Assembly (NCBI RefSeq): GCF_026157065.1 | Contig: NZ_JANLGQ010000002.1 | Span: 611,685-675,684, forward strand | Reading direction: 5' to 3' | Length of the DNA: 64,000 bases | Source: Enterococcus sp. HY326 | GTDB lineage: Bacteria; Bacillota; Bacilli; Lactobacillales; Enterococcaceae | In this document: in pieces, positions 17,489-26,610 of the stretch | Position numbering within the stretch: the stretch's first letter is position 1 | How the letters are laid out: every line of letters starts with the position of its first letter | Made by a program: the position numbers and the translations under genes | Notes under the pieces: model-generated | The model's database searches: none | What the model was told of the DNA's origin: nothing | Seen by the model: only the letters and a program-made list of their open reading frames with translations

Positions 17489-18175
17489 TTATAATTCATC
17501 TTTATTTGTCGCAACTTTGCCTGAAACAATCGGCAAGTTCCCATTGCGGACGCGAATTTCATCAATTAAATTCTTTTCTAAATAGACATCTTTTAGTTTG
17601 AGTAAATATCTCAGTTCATAAAGGGAACCCATTGTCGTTGTCCGAACAGAGGTATTTGAAAATTCGTAAGTATATTTTTCAAATAAATCATCGAACAAGC
17701 CGGGATAATCTAAGTCTTCAGGAATCGTAATCCGCAGCTCTCTTTCAGCAACTTTATTATTTTCGCCAAACTTGACGGTGTTCAATACAATTAAAAAGGC
17801 ACTGATAATCACTGAGAAGATAACAACATAGCCGACATAGCCAGTTCCTGTTGCTAAACCGATACCCATTGCCCAAAAAATTGAGGTGATTTCTCTGGAA
17901 CCGCCGGCTACTGAGCGGAACCGAATGAGACTGAAGGCGCCAAGGACAGCAAGACCTGTCCCTAAATTTCCATTGACTAGCATGATGACCAATTGTACTA
18001 AGGCTGGCATCACGGCTAAAGTAATCACAAAATTTTTCGAATAAACATTTCGATACATATGCACGCAAGCGACAATTAAACCTGCGACTAAGGCAACTGC
18101 CGTACAAATTAAAACAACTGGCAGTGTCGCAGTAATGGCATTGCCGCTGGCATCCGTTAAGAGACTAGATAACAT
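17489..18175 (-). CDS. DUF4956 membrane protein
   Basis: The product is 228 aa. The start is the ATG at 18175, inside the 3' end of the VTC gene; AGGAGG at 18185-18190 is embedded in the upstream coding sequence, indicating translational coupling. At least four membrane segments occupy residues 15-135. The family signature is GAFSLIRFRSVAGGSREI near residue 85. The C-terminal 80 residues are cytosolic and resemble the ferredoxin-like tail of this family. DUF4956 proteins are regularly paired with VTC-domain polymerases, and a channel or export role has been suggested only by that association. Confidence 0.88.
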   Translation of the reverse strand: MLSSLLTDASGNAITATLPVVLICTAVALVAGLIVACVHMYRNVYSKNFVITLAVMPALVQLVIMLVNGNLGTGLAVLGAFSLIRFRSVAGGSREITSIFWAMGIGLATGTGYVGYVVIFSVIISAFLIVLNTVKFGENNKVAERELRITIPEDLDYPGLFDDLFEKYTYEFSNTSVRTTTMGSLYELRYLLKLKDVYLEKNLIDEIRVRNGNLPIVSGKVATNKDEL

Positions 18176-18896
18176 GTTGCATTTCCTCCTTTGACAGATG
18201 ACGTAGATAGGTTTGGGCATATTTTGAAAACGTGCCCGCATAAATCCCCAGCTCAGATAAAATTTCGGTAAACCAGACAGGATAAGCTCCTAGCGCTTTG
18301 ACTTCCATCAGCACTTCAACATCCGGCGCGACTAATTTTCCTTGACTGCCATGGGAAATATCTAAATCATTTGTCCGATAACGAATATTAAAATCAAAGG
18401 TCACACGAAAATCAGTCTCTTGTTCATCCCGTAATTGATACGCTCGACGATCATAGGCAATCATCACTTTAGGAGTGATTTTTTGACGAGCAATCAACCA
18501 ATCAATTTCGTTTCTAATCTGTTGGTCTTTATGGGCAACAGCTTCTTGAGAATTTTTTGCAAGATGATAATTTTTAGCTGCCTCATAGGAAAGCGCCACT
18601 CGTCGTTTATAGACAACTCCCCGAACCTTTTTCTTAATTTCTAAAAAGGCCTCGCTGGAATTTTGGGGCACGCCATAACTCCTTAGACGAAATTTTTCTT
18701 TGTACTTTGGTTTTTCAATTGAACGATTAATCATCCGATAATCATCTGTATCATAGTAAACAGAGATTATCGTGTGGAGACCAAATTGATCTTCCTCCAT
18801 ATAAGGATCGAGAAACTCACTTAACAATTCAAAATCTGCTAGACTCAGCAAATATTTTTTTTCCTTTCGTTCAAATACCCGTTTAAGTTTTACCAT
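18165..18896 (-). CDS. VTC-domain polyphosphate polymerase-like protein
   Basis: The product is 243 aa from the ATG at 18896, 7 nt after GAGGTG; a TTG two codons earlier is rejected. The VTC tunnel-fold motifs are visible: FERKEKKYLL (E-x-K), ISVYYDTDDY, EKFRLRSYG (R-x-R), AFLEIKKKVRG (E-x-K), VVYKRRVALS, MIAYDRRAY and VLMEVKALG. In yeast Vtc4 these basic residues bind the polyphosphate product and the acidic ones the metal. Bacterial homologues are mostly uncharacterised. It is the first gene of the VTC-DUF4956-lipoprotein operon. No SPX domain is present, so regulation must differ from yeast. Confidence 0.87.
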   Translation of the reverse strand: MVKLKRVFERKEKKYLLSLADFELLSEFLDPYMEEDQFGLHTIISVYYDTDDYRMINRSIEKPKYKEKFRLRSYGVPQNSSEAFLEIKKKVRGVVYKRRVALSYEAAKNYHLAKNSQEAVAHKDQQIRNEIDWLIARQKITPKVMIAYDRRAYQLRDEQETDFRVTFDFNIRYRTNDLDISHGSQGKLVAPDVEVLMEVKALGAYPVWFTEILSELGIYAGTFSKYAQTYLRHLSKEEMQHVI

Positions 18897-18961
18897 ATCC
18901 AATCACCTCAAATTTTAGATTCTGGACTTAGCTTAAGCGGATTACCATAAAGCTAACTTAA

Positions 18962-18996
18962 AAAAGACCGCTAAACGCAAGGTTTAGCGGTCTTTT
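18962..18996 (-). terminator. Terminator of obg
   Basis: 15-bp perfect arms AAAAGACCGCTAAAC / GTTTAGCGGTCTTTT enclose a 5-base loop and are followed by T-rich sequence on the minus strand. The hairpin may also act in the other direction. Confidence 0.9.
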
Positions 18997-19047
18997 CAAA
19001 CTATTTTCATAATTTCGTCACAGACTTTAAAAATTTGTTAGCAAAAA

Positions 19048-20361
19048 TTATTCGACAAATTCAAATTCATATTTGCCAATATGCACGATGTCACCGTCTT
19101 TTGCTCCTCTAGCCCGCAGTGCATCATCGACACCCATGCCCCGCAATTGTCGAGCAAAGCGCATGATGGTTTCATCATGGCCGAAATTGGTCATCTCAAA
19201 TAATTTTTCTAATTTTTCGCCGGCTAAAATCCAAGAAGCATCGGGAGCCCGATCAATCGTGAACTCCGGTTCGTCAGATTGGTAGCCGTAATTAACAACT
19301 TCTTCCTCCAACTCTTCATCATATAGAGGAAACTCTGAGGTTGTTTCTAATAAATCGGCGGTTGCGCTTAATAGTGGTTCAATACCTTTCCTTGTCACGC
19401 CGGAAATTGGAAATACAGGGATTGGTTCTGCAAATTCATCCTCTTGCTCGGCGGCTAATTTTTCTTTAAAGACTTTCAGGTTTTCCTCAGCATCTGGCAT
19501 ATCCATTTTATTAGCTACAATAATTTGCGGACGTTCCAGTAAACGCAGATTGTGTTCTGCCAATTCTTTATTGATGGCTAAATAATCTTCATACGGGTCA
19601 CGGCCTTCCATGCCACTCATGTCAATCACATGTAAAATAACTCGCGTCCGTTCGATGTGGCGCAAAAATTGCGTACCCAAACCGACACCTTGGGAAGCTC
19701 CTTCAATTAAACCGGGTAAGTCAGCGGCCACAAAGCTGCGGCCATCATTGGTGGTTACCATTCCTAAATTCGGTACTAAAGTCGTAAAGTGATAGGCACC
19801 GATTTTTGGTCGAGCTGCCGAAATTACTGAAAGCAGCGTCGATTTCCCGACAGAAGGAAAACCAACTAGGCCGACATCTGCTAAAACTTTTAATTCCATT
19901 TCAATGCGTCGTTCTTGACCAGGCTCACCATTTTCAGCAATTTCCGGTGCTGGGTTTCGCGGTGAAGCAAAGCGAATATTGCCTCGACCGCCTCGACCCC
20001 CTTTGGCAACGACTAAGCTTTGACCGTCTTCAATTAAATCGCCAATCAAGCTACCCGTTTCTGCATCTCTCACCGTTGTACCTGGTGGCACCTTAACTAA
20101 TAAATCTTCTGAGCCACGGCCGTGCATGCCTTTACTCATGCCATTTTCGCCGGCTGGTGCTTTAAAATGCCGATTAAAACGAAAGTCCATTAAAGTTCGC
20201 AGGCCTTCATCCACTACAAACACGACGTCACCGCCACGACCGCCGTCACCGCCGGCCGGTCCGCCATCAGGCACATATTTCTCTCTTCTAAAAGCAACCA
20301 TTCCGTCTCCGCCTTTACCGGCTTTAACATCAATTGTTACTTGATCCAAAAACATGGACAT
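19048..20361 (-). CDS. obg: GTPase Obg
   Basis: The product is 437 aa. The N-terminal glycine-rich Obg domain ([31 protein letters not shown]), the central G domain (G1 [24 protein letters not shown]) and a C-terminal OCT domain (about 360-437) match full-length Firmicute Obg. It associates with the 50S subunit and links ribosome assembly with stress responses. GGAGG lies 6 nt before the first ATG; a second ATG two codons later is possible. A single-gene unit, ended by the hairpin at 18962. Confidence 0.96.
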   Translation of the reverse strand: MSMFLDQVTIDVKAGKGGDGMVAFRREKYVPDGGPAGGDGGRGGDVVFVVDEGLRTLMDFRFNRHFKAPAGENGMSKGMHGRGSEDLLVKVPPGTTVRDAETGSLIGDLIEDGQSLVVAKGGRGGRGNIRFASPRNPAPEIAENGEPGQERRIEMELKVLADVGLVGFPSVGKSTLLSVISAARPKIGAYHFTTLVPNLGMVTTNDGRSFVAADLPGLIEGASQGVGLGTQFLRHIERTRVILHVIDMSGMEGRDPYEDYLAINKELAEHNLRLLERPQIIVANKMDMPDAEENLKVFKEKLAAEQEDEFAEPIPVFPISGVTRKGIEPLLSATADLLETTSEFPLYDEELEEEVVNYGYQSDEPEFTIDRAPDASWILAGEKLEKLFEMTNFGHDETIMRFARQLRGMGVDDALRARGAKDGDIVHIGKYEFEFVE

Positions 20362-20567
20362 TGTCTTCCTCCAAGTCTAAAAATTAATTTTATTTATTTT
20401 CTTTTATTTCCACTTTAATTTATTTTAAAAAATCTTTGTAAAGCAGTCCACAGTAAACAAAAGTCCTTCTCATTTTAGCGGTGTCGGCGGCTTTTGTCCA
20501 CGTTAAACTGTCAATCCATGAAAAAAATGATGAAATATTTAGAAACGAATGGTACAAGGGCTTTTCT

Positions 20568-20573
20568 TTGACA
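20568..20573 (+). promoter_or_regulatory. Possible -35 box upstream of gap
   Basis: A perfect TTGACA lies about 75 bp before the gap start. The only good -10 word downstream, TATGAT, is 22 bp away, longer than usual, so the promoter assignment is tentative. The 284-base gap between obg and gap shows no ORF. Confidence 0.35.
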
Positions 20574-20645
20574 AAAATAACAAAGAGTAGGAAACTATGA
20601 TTGTAATTCGAAGCCTTGCTTCAAATTTTAAGGAGGAATTCTCTT

Positions 20646-21656
20646 ATGACAGTAAAAGTAGGTATTAACGGTTTTGGACGGATTGGACGTTTAGCATACC
20701 GCCGTATTAAAGAAGTTTCAGATGACATCGAAGTAGTAGCAATCAATGACTTAACTAGCCCAACAATGTTGGCTCATCTTTTGCAATTTGACTCAACTCA
20801 TGGCACATATAAAGGTAATGTAACTGCAACTGAAGATTCAATCGTCGATGATGGTGTAGCAACACGGATTTATGCAGAACCTGATGCAAGCAAAATTCCT
20901 TGGGTAAAAGAAAACGGCGTTGACATCGTTTTAGAATGTACTGGTTTTTACACTTCTGCTGAAAAAGCTCAAGCTCACTTGGATGCAGGCGTAAAACGTG
21001 TCGTTATCTCCGCTCCAGCTGGCGCAATGAAAACAATCGTTTATAACGTAAACGATGATACTTTAAGTGCTGACGATAAAATTATTTCAGCTGGTTCATG
21101 TACAACGAACTGTCTTGCACCAATGGCTTACTTCTTAAATAATGAATTTGGAATTGAAGTTGGAACCATGACAACTGTTCATGCTTACACTTCAACACAA
21201 ATGTTATTAGACGGACCCGTTCGTGGCGGCAATTTAAGAGCTGCTCGTTCAGCTGCTGACAATACTATTCCTCACAGCACTGGTGCTGCTAAAGCAATCG
21301 GTTTAGTAATTCCAGAATTGAACGGTAAATTACAAGGACATGCTCAACGGGTACCTGTTGTCGATGGTTCATTAACAGAATTGGTTTCAATTTTGAAAAC
21401 TAAAGTAACTGCTGACCAAGTTAACGAAGCAATTAAAAAACATACTGTTGATAACCCATCATTTGGTTATGACGACCGTGAAATTGTTTCTGGTGATGTG
21501 ATTGGCACAACTCAAGGTTCAATCTTTGACCCAACTCAAACTGAAGTAACATCTGCTGGCGACTACCAATTAGTTAAAACAGTTGCTTGGTATGACAATG
21601 AATATGGCTTCACTTGCCAAATGATTCGTTTGTTAGAAAAATTTGCAAACATCTAA
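20646..21656 (+). CDS. gap: Glyceraldehyde-3-phosphate dehydrogenase, type I
   Basis: The product is 336 aa; the ATG at 20646 follows AAGGAGGAATTCTCTT, and a 10-residue upstream extension is rejected. The Rossmann motif is [11 protein letters not shown], the catalytic cysteine C152 lies in [12 protein letters not shown], and H179 in TTVHAYT activates it. It performs the NAD+-dependent oxidation step of glycolysis. Codon use is biased toward highly expressed-gene codons (GGT, GAA, AAC), unlike the neighbours, as expected for a glycolytic gene. It stands alone on the plus strand with its own terminator, not in a gap-pgk-tpi operon. Confidence 0.97.
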   Translation: MTVKVGINGFGRIGRLAYRRIKEVSDDIEVVAINDLTSPTMLAHLLQFDSTHGTYKGNVTATEDSIVDDGVATRIYAEPDASKIPWVKENGVDIVLECTGFYTSAEKAQAHLDAGVKRVVISAPAGAMKTIVYNVNDDTLSADDKIISAGSCTTNCLAPMAYFLNNEFGIEVGTMTTVHAYTSTQMLLDGPVRGGNLRAARSAADNTIPHSTGAAKAIGLVIPELNGKLQGHAQRVPVVDGSLTELVSILKTKVTADQVNEAIKKHTVDNPSFGYDDREIVSGDVIGTTQGSIFDPTQTEVTSAGDYQLVKTVAWYDNEYGFTCQMIRLLEKFANI

Positions 21657-21666
21657 TTTAAATTTT

Positions 21667-21717
21667 AAGCATCTGTTGATTTTCCTGCCAAGCAGGTAAT
21701 CAACAGATGCTTTTTTT
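21667..21717 (+). terminator. Terminator of gap
   Basis: 15-bp perfect arms (21667-21681 and 21698-21712) are followed by seven T. The T-tract overlaps the stop region of the convergent hydrolase gene. Confidence 0.95.
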
Positions 21718-22681
21718 ATTGGCCGACATACTGGTTCAAAAACGCGGTGATCCGTGTTTGATACATTTCTGGATCGACGGAAAAACTGGCTGCATGTTCC
21801 GCACCTGCGACCTCATACTTTTCCTTAGGAGCCGAGGTTGCCGAATAAACTTGTGCCAGCATTGAAAGTGGTACAAAGCTATCTTCAGTGCCGTGGATAA
21901 ATAAAATTGGCCGTGTATTTTTAGCCAATTGTTTAGTTGCATCGGCTTGACTGAAAAAATAACCGGCTCGGACCTTCGTTACTAAATTTGTGACGGGAAT
22001 AATTGGAAAGGCCGGCAAATTAAATAATTGTTTCAGCTGATAACTTAATTCCTCCCTCACCGATGCATAGCCGCAATCTTCGATAATCGCTACCACATTG
22101 TCAGGCAAGTCTTCTCCACTGGTCATCATCACTGTAGCCCCGCCCATGCTAACACCAAAGAGGACAATTTCTTGGGTGCTGCCTAATTGAGTCAGCACTT
22201 CAGCAATCCACTGCTGCATATCCTTGCGTTCATCCCAGCCAAAACCAACATAATCCCCTTGGCTCTCTCCATGACCACGAGCATCTGGCACTAGAACGTT
22301 ATAGCCCAGTTGATAAAACATCTGAGCATAATCCGCCATGTCTTCCTTTGAGCCCATATAACCATGGGCGATAATAACCGTTTTTTCGCTGGCATTATTT
22401 TGATAAAAAAGCGCCTGCAGGTTTAAATTATCCTCAGAAGTCAGCGACCAAGCCTGCCGATTTTCTGAGTCTTGGTACCATTGTTCTGCAGCTTGTTCCT
22501 TTTCGGTACTGGCAGCTGAGCCTTGGCTGATAAAATCCTTATCTCCAGGTACAAAGGCATATTCATAAAAATAATTACCAATTCCAAACAAGCCTAATAT
22601 CATCAATAAAACTAAACCAATTCCGATACGCCAAATTAATTTTTTTCGGCTACTACCCTTACTCCGACTATTCAATCGCAA
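21716..22681 (-). CDS. Membrane-anchored alpha/beta hydrolase
   Basis: The product is 321 aa. A single TM helix occupies about residues 15-38 after a basic N-terminus, so the hydrolase domain is probably outside the cell. Catalytic elements are the oxyanion region IAHGYMGSKED, the nucleophile Ser in FGVSMGGATV, the Asp in HGTEDSFVP and the His in GAEHAASF. The family (YqkD/DUF1100-like) has no well-defined substrate; ester or peptide bonds are possible. Its first 10 nt overlap the Nudix gene upstream, so the pair is co-translated. Confidence 0.82.
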   Translation of the reverse strand: MRLNSRSKGSSRKKLIWRIGIGLVLLMILGLFGIGNYFYEYAFVPGDKDFISQGSAASTEKEQAAEQWYQDSENRQAWSLTSEDNLNLQALFYQNNASEKTVIIAHGYMGSKEDMADYAQMFYQLGYNVLVPDARGHGESQGDYVGFGWDERKDMQQWIAEVLTQLGSTQEIVLFGVSMGGATVMMTSGEDLPDNVVAIIEDCGYASVREELSYQLKQLFNLPAFPIIPVTNLVTKVRAGYFFSQADATKQLAKNTRPILFIHGTEDSFVPLSMLAQVYSATSAPKEKYEVAGAEHAASFSVDPEMYQTRITAFLNQYVGQ

Positions 22682-23274
22682 ACCACCTGCTTACCCCGCT
22701 GGCGAAGTCTGATTAGTTGCTCTTTAGTCGTGCGGTCTAAGGAAAGTTGCGGCAGATTATCCAAAGAAAAATAACCGATAGCTGAGGTTTCACTATTGAC
22801 TTCAAATGCTTGATTTTCTTCGACTAGGCAATAAAAAAACAATTTGTAATATTGAAAGAATTGAAAAATATCCTGCCGTTGATTGGTATCAAATACGCCA
22901 ATCAGTTCAGCTGAAAGGACGTCTAGATTAGTTTCTTCTTTGACCTCTTTTTTGATATTTTCAATGGGACTTAAACCCACATCGGCAAAGCCTCCCGGCA
23001 GCGCCCATTTCTTCGTATTAATATCCTCAACAAATAAAATTTTATCGTCTTTTTCAATGACGGCCCTGACATCTACTTTTGGTGTCGGATAGCCTGCTTC
23101 AATGCTGACTTTTTGATAAAGCTCAGCTTCTGTCACCTGACTGCTCTCGGCGATTAATTTTACAGCCAGCCGTTGAATTTCCTGATAGCGCTCCAAATCA
23201 TAAATATCCTTTTGGTAATGTATTCCCGCTTGGGCAAGGTTCAACAGTTGCCGATATTCTTCCATTTTACTCAT
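22672..23274 (-). CDS. Nudix hydrolase with N-terminal NUDIX_N_2 domain
   Basis: The product is 200 aa. The first 65 residues match the small helical domain seen before Nudix domains in Firmicutes (KMEEYRQLLNLAQAGIHY). The Nudix box is close to consensus: GGFADVGLSP then KKEVKEETN, with Lys replacing the usual Arg in REUxEE. Such enzymes hydrolyse nucleoside-diphosphate-linked compounds, often ADP-ribose or sugars. GGAG precedes the ATG by 6 nt. The stop lies inside the hydrolase gene. Confidence 0.88.
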   Translation of the reverse strand: MSKMEEYRQLLNLAQAGIHYQKDIYDLERYQEIQRLAVKLIAESSQVTEAELYQKVSIEAGYPTPKVDVRAVIEKDDKILFVEDINTKKWALPGGFADVGLSPIENIKKEVKEETNLDVLSAELIGVFDTNQRQDIFQFFQYYKLFFYCLVEENQAFEVNSETSAIGYFSLDNLPQLSLDRTTKEQLIRLRQRGKQVVCD

Positions 23275-23346
23275 AGCAAACTCCTTAGTAATTTTGTATT
23301 TTACATGACTTTATTTCAAACAAAAATACAATTGACTCTCCATTGT

Positions 23347-23375
23347 ATTATAGCGAAGTCGTAACATCTCTACAA
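23347..23375 (-). promoter_or_regulatory. Promoter of the Nudix-hydrolase operon
   Basis: On the minus strand TTGTAG (23370-23375) and a perfect TATAAT (23347-23352) are separated by 17 bp. Confidence 0.6.
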
Positions 23376-23384
23376 ATAAAGCAA

Positions 23385-23416
23385 ACAAAAAAGCAGACTC
23401 CGAAGAATCTGCTTTT
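23385..23416 (-). terminator. Terminator of the Bax-inhibitor-1 gene
   Basis: AAAGCAGA / TCTGCTTT arms enclose a GC-containing loop, with T6 following on the minus strand. Confidence 0.88.
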
Positions 23417-23430
23417 CAACTAATTTACGA

Positions 23431-24138
23431 TTAGTTTTGTTTACCGAAAATTCTCAATAAGGCTAAGAACAAGTTGATAAAGTCTAAGTACAAGGATAAC
23501 GCCATGTAAACTGCTACGCCGTTACCGACTGTGCCATTGCTTTGTACGTATAAGGTACGAATCATTTGATTATCATAGGCAGTAATCCCTGAAAAAATAA
23601 TGATTGTTAAAAAGCTGATGAGGTAATCAACTGGTTGGCTGTTCAAGATAAAGGCGTTTAACAAAATCGCAATGATAATCCCGATTAAGGCACTATACGC
23701 TGCCCGACCGATACCAGATAAATCTTTTTTAGTAACCACTCCGAAAATCGATAGGCCGATAAACATCGCCGCCGCTGTAATAAACGCTCTAGCAACACTG
23801 GCATTTGTATAATAAGAAACTGTGATCGCCAATACAATTCCGTTAATCAAGGAATAACCGATAAAGCCGCCAATTGCGAGGCTGGGATTTTTTTCCGCCT
23901 TAGCACTTAATAAAATCACCAAGCCAATTTCGACAATCCAAATCCCTAAAATTCCTAATGGAAAGTTTTGGATAAAACTGGCAACCTGTGCAGGAAAGAC
24001 CTGCATACTAAGGTAAGCAACTATTCCGCTTAGTAAAATACCTAAGCCTAAAAATCCATAAACCTTTGAGTAAAACTTATTAATCCCAGCCGTCTGATCT
24101 TGGACATGCTGAGGATTCATTTCGGGCATTTCATTCAT
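23431..24138 (-). CDS. Bax inhibitor-1/YccA family membrane protein
   Basis: The product is 235 aa from the ATG at 24138 preceded by AAGGAGG; a 9-residue longer ORF is rejected. Seven hydrophobic helices fill residues 25-230. Family features are the N-terminal NKFYSKVYGFLGLGILLSG, the central GIVLAITVSYYT, and the C-terminal LYLDFINLFLALLRIFG. Bacterial members (YetJ, YccA) act as pH-sensitive Ca2+ leak channels or as partners of FtsH. It appears monocistronic. Confidence 0.9.
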   Translation of the reverse strand: MNEMPEMNPQHVQDQTAGINKFYSKVYGFLGLGILLSGIVAYLSMQVFPAQVASFIQNFPLGILGIWIVEIGLVILLSAKAEKNPSLAIGGFIGYSLINGIVLAITVSYYTNASVARAFITAAAMFIGLSIFGVVTKKDLSGIGRAAYSALIGIIIAILLNAFILNSQPVDYLISFLTIIIFSGITAYDNQMIRTLYVQSNGTVGNGVAVYMALSLYLDFINLFLALLRIFGKQN

Positions 24139-24212
24139 AAAGATTCCTCCTTTTAATTCGGACACAAGGTCCTGTTCACTGCATTAATGATATTTTAAAA
24201 AAATGAATACAA

Positions 24213-24701
24213 CTACTCCGCTGCTTGTGAAATGACTTCATCTTCTTGCAGGGCTTCAGTAGCCAATTGTGGTGGCTGAACCATCACAACCGCATCTAAA
24301 ATCCGATTTTCCTGCTCGTTGACTGCTTCCACTGAAATCGTGATAACATCTTTCATCTTATCGACCTTGATGACTTCCAATAAAAAAGTAATCGTTTCAT
24401 AGTGATAGACCGGTTCGATAAAATTGATAGAAAAATTAACCACATGGGAACCCGGTCCCGGCAAATGCTTGGAGACAGCACTGGTGATGATGCCCATCAG
24501 CATCACCGACGGCACAATCGGTTTTTCGTATTCAGTTTTGGCAGCATAGTCATGCTGAATATATAAAGGATTAGCGTCATTCGTTAATCCTAAATAAAGT
24601 AAAAGCTGATTGTCTTCAATTGACTCCGTTAAGGATAACGAGTCCCCTTCCTCAATTTCATCAATCGTCTTGCCAATTTTTCGCGGCTTGCCTATATTCA
24701 A
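24213..24701 (-). CDS. MaoC-like hot-dog domain protein
   Basis: The product is 162 aa. The TTG start at 24701 is 7 nt after GGAGGGG. The hot-dog fold is suggested by GLTNDANPLYIQHDYA followed by PIVPSVMLMGIIT and HVVNFSINFIEPVYHYETI. The canonical hydratase motif is GDxNPxH then AHGM; here the His is Tyr and AHG is VPS, so dehydratase activity is doubtful. The protein may bind acyl-CoA or acyl-ACP without catalysis. The last 25 residues are acidic. Cellular role is unknown. Confidence 0.7.
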   Translation of the reverse strand: MNIGKPRKIGKTIDEIEEGDSLSLTESIEDNQLLLYLGLTNDANPLYIQHDYAAKTEYEKPIVPSVMLMGIITSAVSKHLPGPGSHVVNFSINFIEPVYHYETITFLLEVIKVDKMKDVITISVEAVNEQENRILDAVVMVQPPQLATEALQEDEVISQAAE

Positions 24702-24928
24702 AGTACAACCCCTCCATTATTCATTAGTATAAGTTTATCAAATTGCGTTAAAAAAACAAGCATTCTGAATTTACTTATTTAAATTTTAGAGGAATGAAAA
24801 ACTGTGGCATCAACAACCTGCCGCATAGTTGTCCTTAACTTAAAATTTTTCAGCACAAGCTAAAAATTAATTAAGCAAAGGAGTCAAACTTTTTCGGCAA
24901 GCTGTTTTTACCACAGCTTGGTTATTTA

Positions 24929-26263
24929 TTAAAGAACGTTTCTTGTTGTTTCGCTGAGGAGTTTTTCATAGGCCCGTTCAAATTTTTGAACATCACCAGC
25001 GCCCATAAAGACCATCACCGCATCGTGATAATCCAACAATGGTGACACATTGTCTTCTTGAATGACCTGGCCGCCTTTTTCAATTTTAGCGCCTAAATCT
25101 TCAATCTTTACATCGCCTTTTTGTTCACGGGCCGAACCGAATATGTCACACAAGAATACTTGGTCCGCTAAGTCTAAGGCTTTTGCAAAATCATCCATTA
25201 AAGCAATCGTTCTCGTAAAGGTATGGGGTTGAAAAACTGCAATGATTTCCTTCGTTGGATATTTTTGGCGGGCGGCATCAATTGTCGCAGCAATTTCAGA
25301 AGGATGATGAGCATAGTCATCAACAATAATCATGTCATTGACCTTCTTTTCGCTGAAGCGGCGTTTAACGCCAGGAAAAGTTTTCATTTCATCAGCAATT
25401 AAATTCATATCTAAGCCTTCAAAATAGGCAATGGCAATCACACCTAATGCGTTCATAATATTGTGCTGTCCGTATGCCGGCAAAACAAAATGACCGATAA
25501 ATTGATCTTTAACATAGACATCAAAGGCGGAACCTTCTGTTGTCCGTTCAATATTTTTTGCTTGAATATCATCATCGTCATTGGTACCGTAATAATGAAT
25601 CGGCACTTCCGCTTGCAATTTTCTTAAATAAGGGTCATCACCGTAGGCAAAAATGCCTTTTTGCACTTGATGAGCCATCGTTTGAAATGCATCGAACACA
25701 TCATCAATGCTCTTGTAATAATCTGGATGATCAAAATCAACATTGGTCATAATCACATAATCAGGAGAGTAAGCTAAAAAATGACGGCGGTATTCACAGG
25801 CTTCAAAGGCAAAAAACTTTGCATCGACTTCCCCGTGACCTGTGCCATCACCGATTAGATAACTAGTCGGTGCTACTCCGCTTAATACATGGGACAAAAG
25901 ACCAGTCGTACTGGTTTTTCCGTGGGAACCAGTTACTGCGACACTGGTGAAGGGACGAATAAATTGACCGATAAAGTCATGGTAACGAATCACTTCAATG
26001 CCTAATTCCTTAGCCCGAACAATTTCTTCATGACTATCAGGAAAGGCATTCCCTGCGATAACAACTAATCCTGGATGAATATTGTCAGCCGCGAAAGGTA
26101 AAATAGTAATATTGGCTTTTTCTAAATCCCGTTGGGTAAAAAAGTATTCCGTTACATCAGAGCCTTGAACCTTTAAGCCTTTTTGGTGTAGCACAAGAGC
26201 CAGCGAACTCATACCGGAACCTTTAATCCCTACAAAATGATAAACTAAATCTTGATTTTCCAT
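24929..26263 (-). CDS. murC: UDP-N-acetylmuramate--L-alanine ligase
   Basis: The product is 444 aa, full length for MurC. It adds L-Ala to UDP-MurNAc in the cytosol, the first amino-acid step of peptidoglycan synthesis. The N-terminal Rossmann-like segment has [16 protein letters not shown]; the ATP P-loop is [14 protein letters not shown]; Mur ligase family signatures include [21 protein letters not shown] and [20 protein letters not shown] precedes the ATG. It is transcribed alone, as is usual in lactobacilli and enterococci. Confidence 0.96.
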   Translation of the reverse strand: MENQDLVYHFVGIKGSGMSSLALVLHQKGLKVQGSDVTEYFFTQRDLEKANITILPFAADNIHPGLVVIAGNAFPDSHEEIVRAKELGIEVIRYHDFIGQFIRPFTSVAVTGSHGKTSTTGLLSHVLSGVAPTSYLIGDGTGHGEVDAKFFAFEACEYRRHFLAYSPDYVIMTNVDFDHPDYYKSIDDVFDAFQTMAHQVQKGIFAYGDDPYLRKLQAEVPIHYYGTNDDDDIQAKNIERTTEGSAFDVYVKDQFIGHFVLPAYGQHNIMNALGVIAIAYFEGLDMNLIADEMKTFPGVKRRFSEKKVNDMIIVDDYAHHPSEIAATIDAARQKYPTKEIIAVFQPHTFTRTIALMDDFAKALDLADQVFLCDIFGSAREQKGDVKIEDLGAKIEKGGQVIQEDNVSPLLDYHDAVMVFMGAGDVQKFERAYEKLLSETTRNVL

Positions 26264-26610
26264 TGATTATCCTCTTCTCTTAACTCAGAGCTTATTTCAG
26301 CTATATGTAATAACAAACTTATACCTTATGGCACGCCTATCATTATCTAACAAATAAAAAAAAATTTCAATCATTATTAATCCTTGATGATAAGGAGGCT
26401 TGACATTTTAAAACCTGACAAAATTTTCCTAATAATCGGCATTAATAAAAAATCCAAGCTGACAAGAATTACAGGAATTGAACCCGAATCTTACCGACTT
26501 GAATCATTTTAAGTTAAATTTTTATTAATAAATCTGGCCGACAAATTTTGTTGGAAAACGATTCTATGAAAACTCATCCAATACAGTTGTATTCAATAAA
26601 ATTTACTTTC
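26264..26610. other. Intergenic region upstream of murC
   Basis: This 347-base AT-rich gap holds no ORF with a ribosome binding site. It contains a perfect 11-bp inverted repeat, ATTAATAAAAA (26441-26451) and TTTTTATTAAT (26519-26529), with CAAAATTT words outside both arms. It may be a decayed repeat. No clear terminator of the upstream-lying genes or promoter of murC was found. Confidence 0.4.

Noticed and set aside
20568..20600. TTGACA followed by TATGAT as a standard gap promoter
   Set aside because: The spacing is 22 bp, beyond the normal range, so only the -35 word is recorded, at low confidence.
26465..26505. A T-arm-like word on the minus strand (GGGTTCAATTCC) suggesting a tRNA gene
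   Set aside because: No acceptor stem, D-arm or anticodon arm could be placed around it, and one pair of the T-stem mismatches. It is probably chance.
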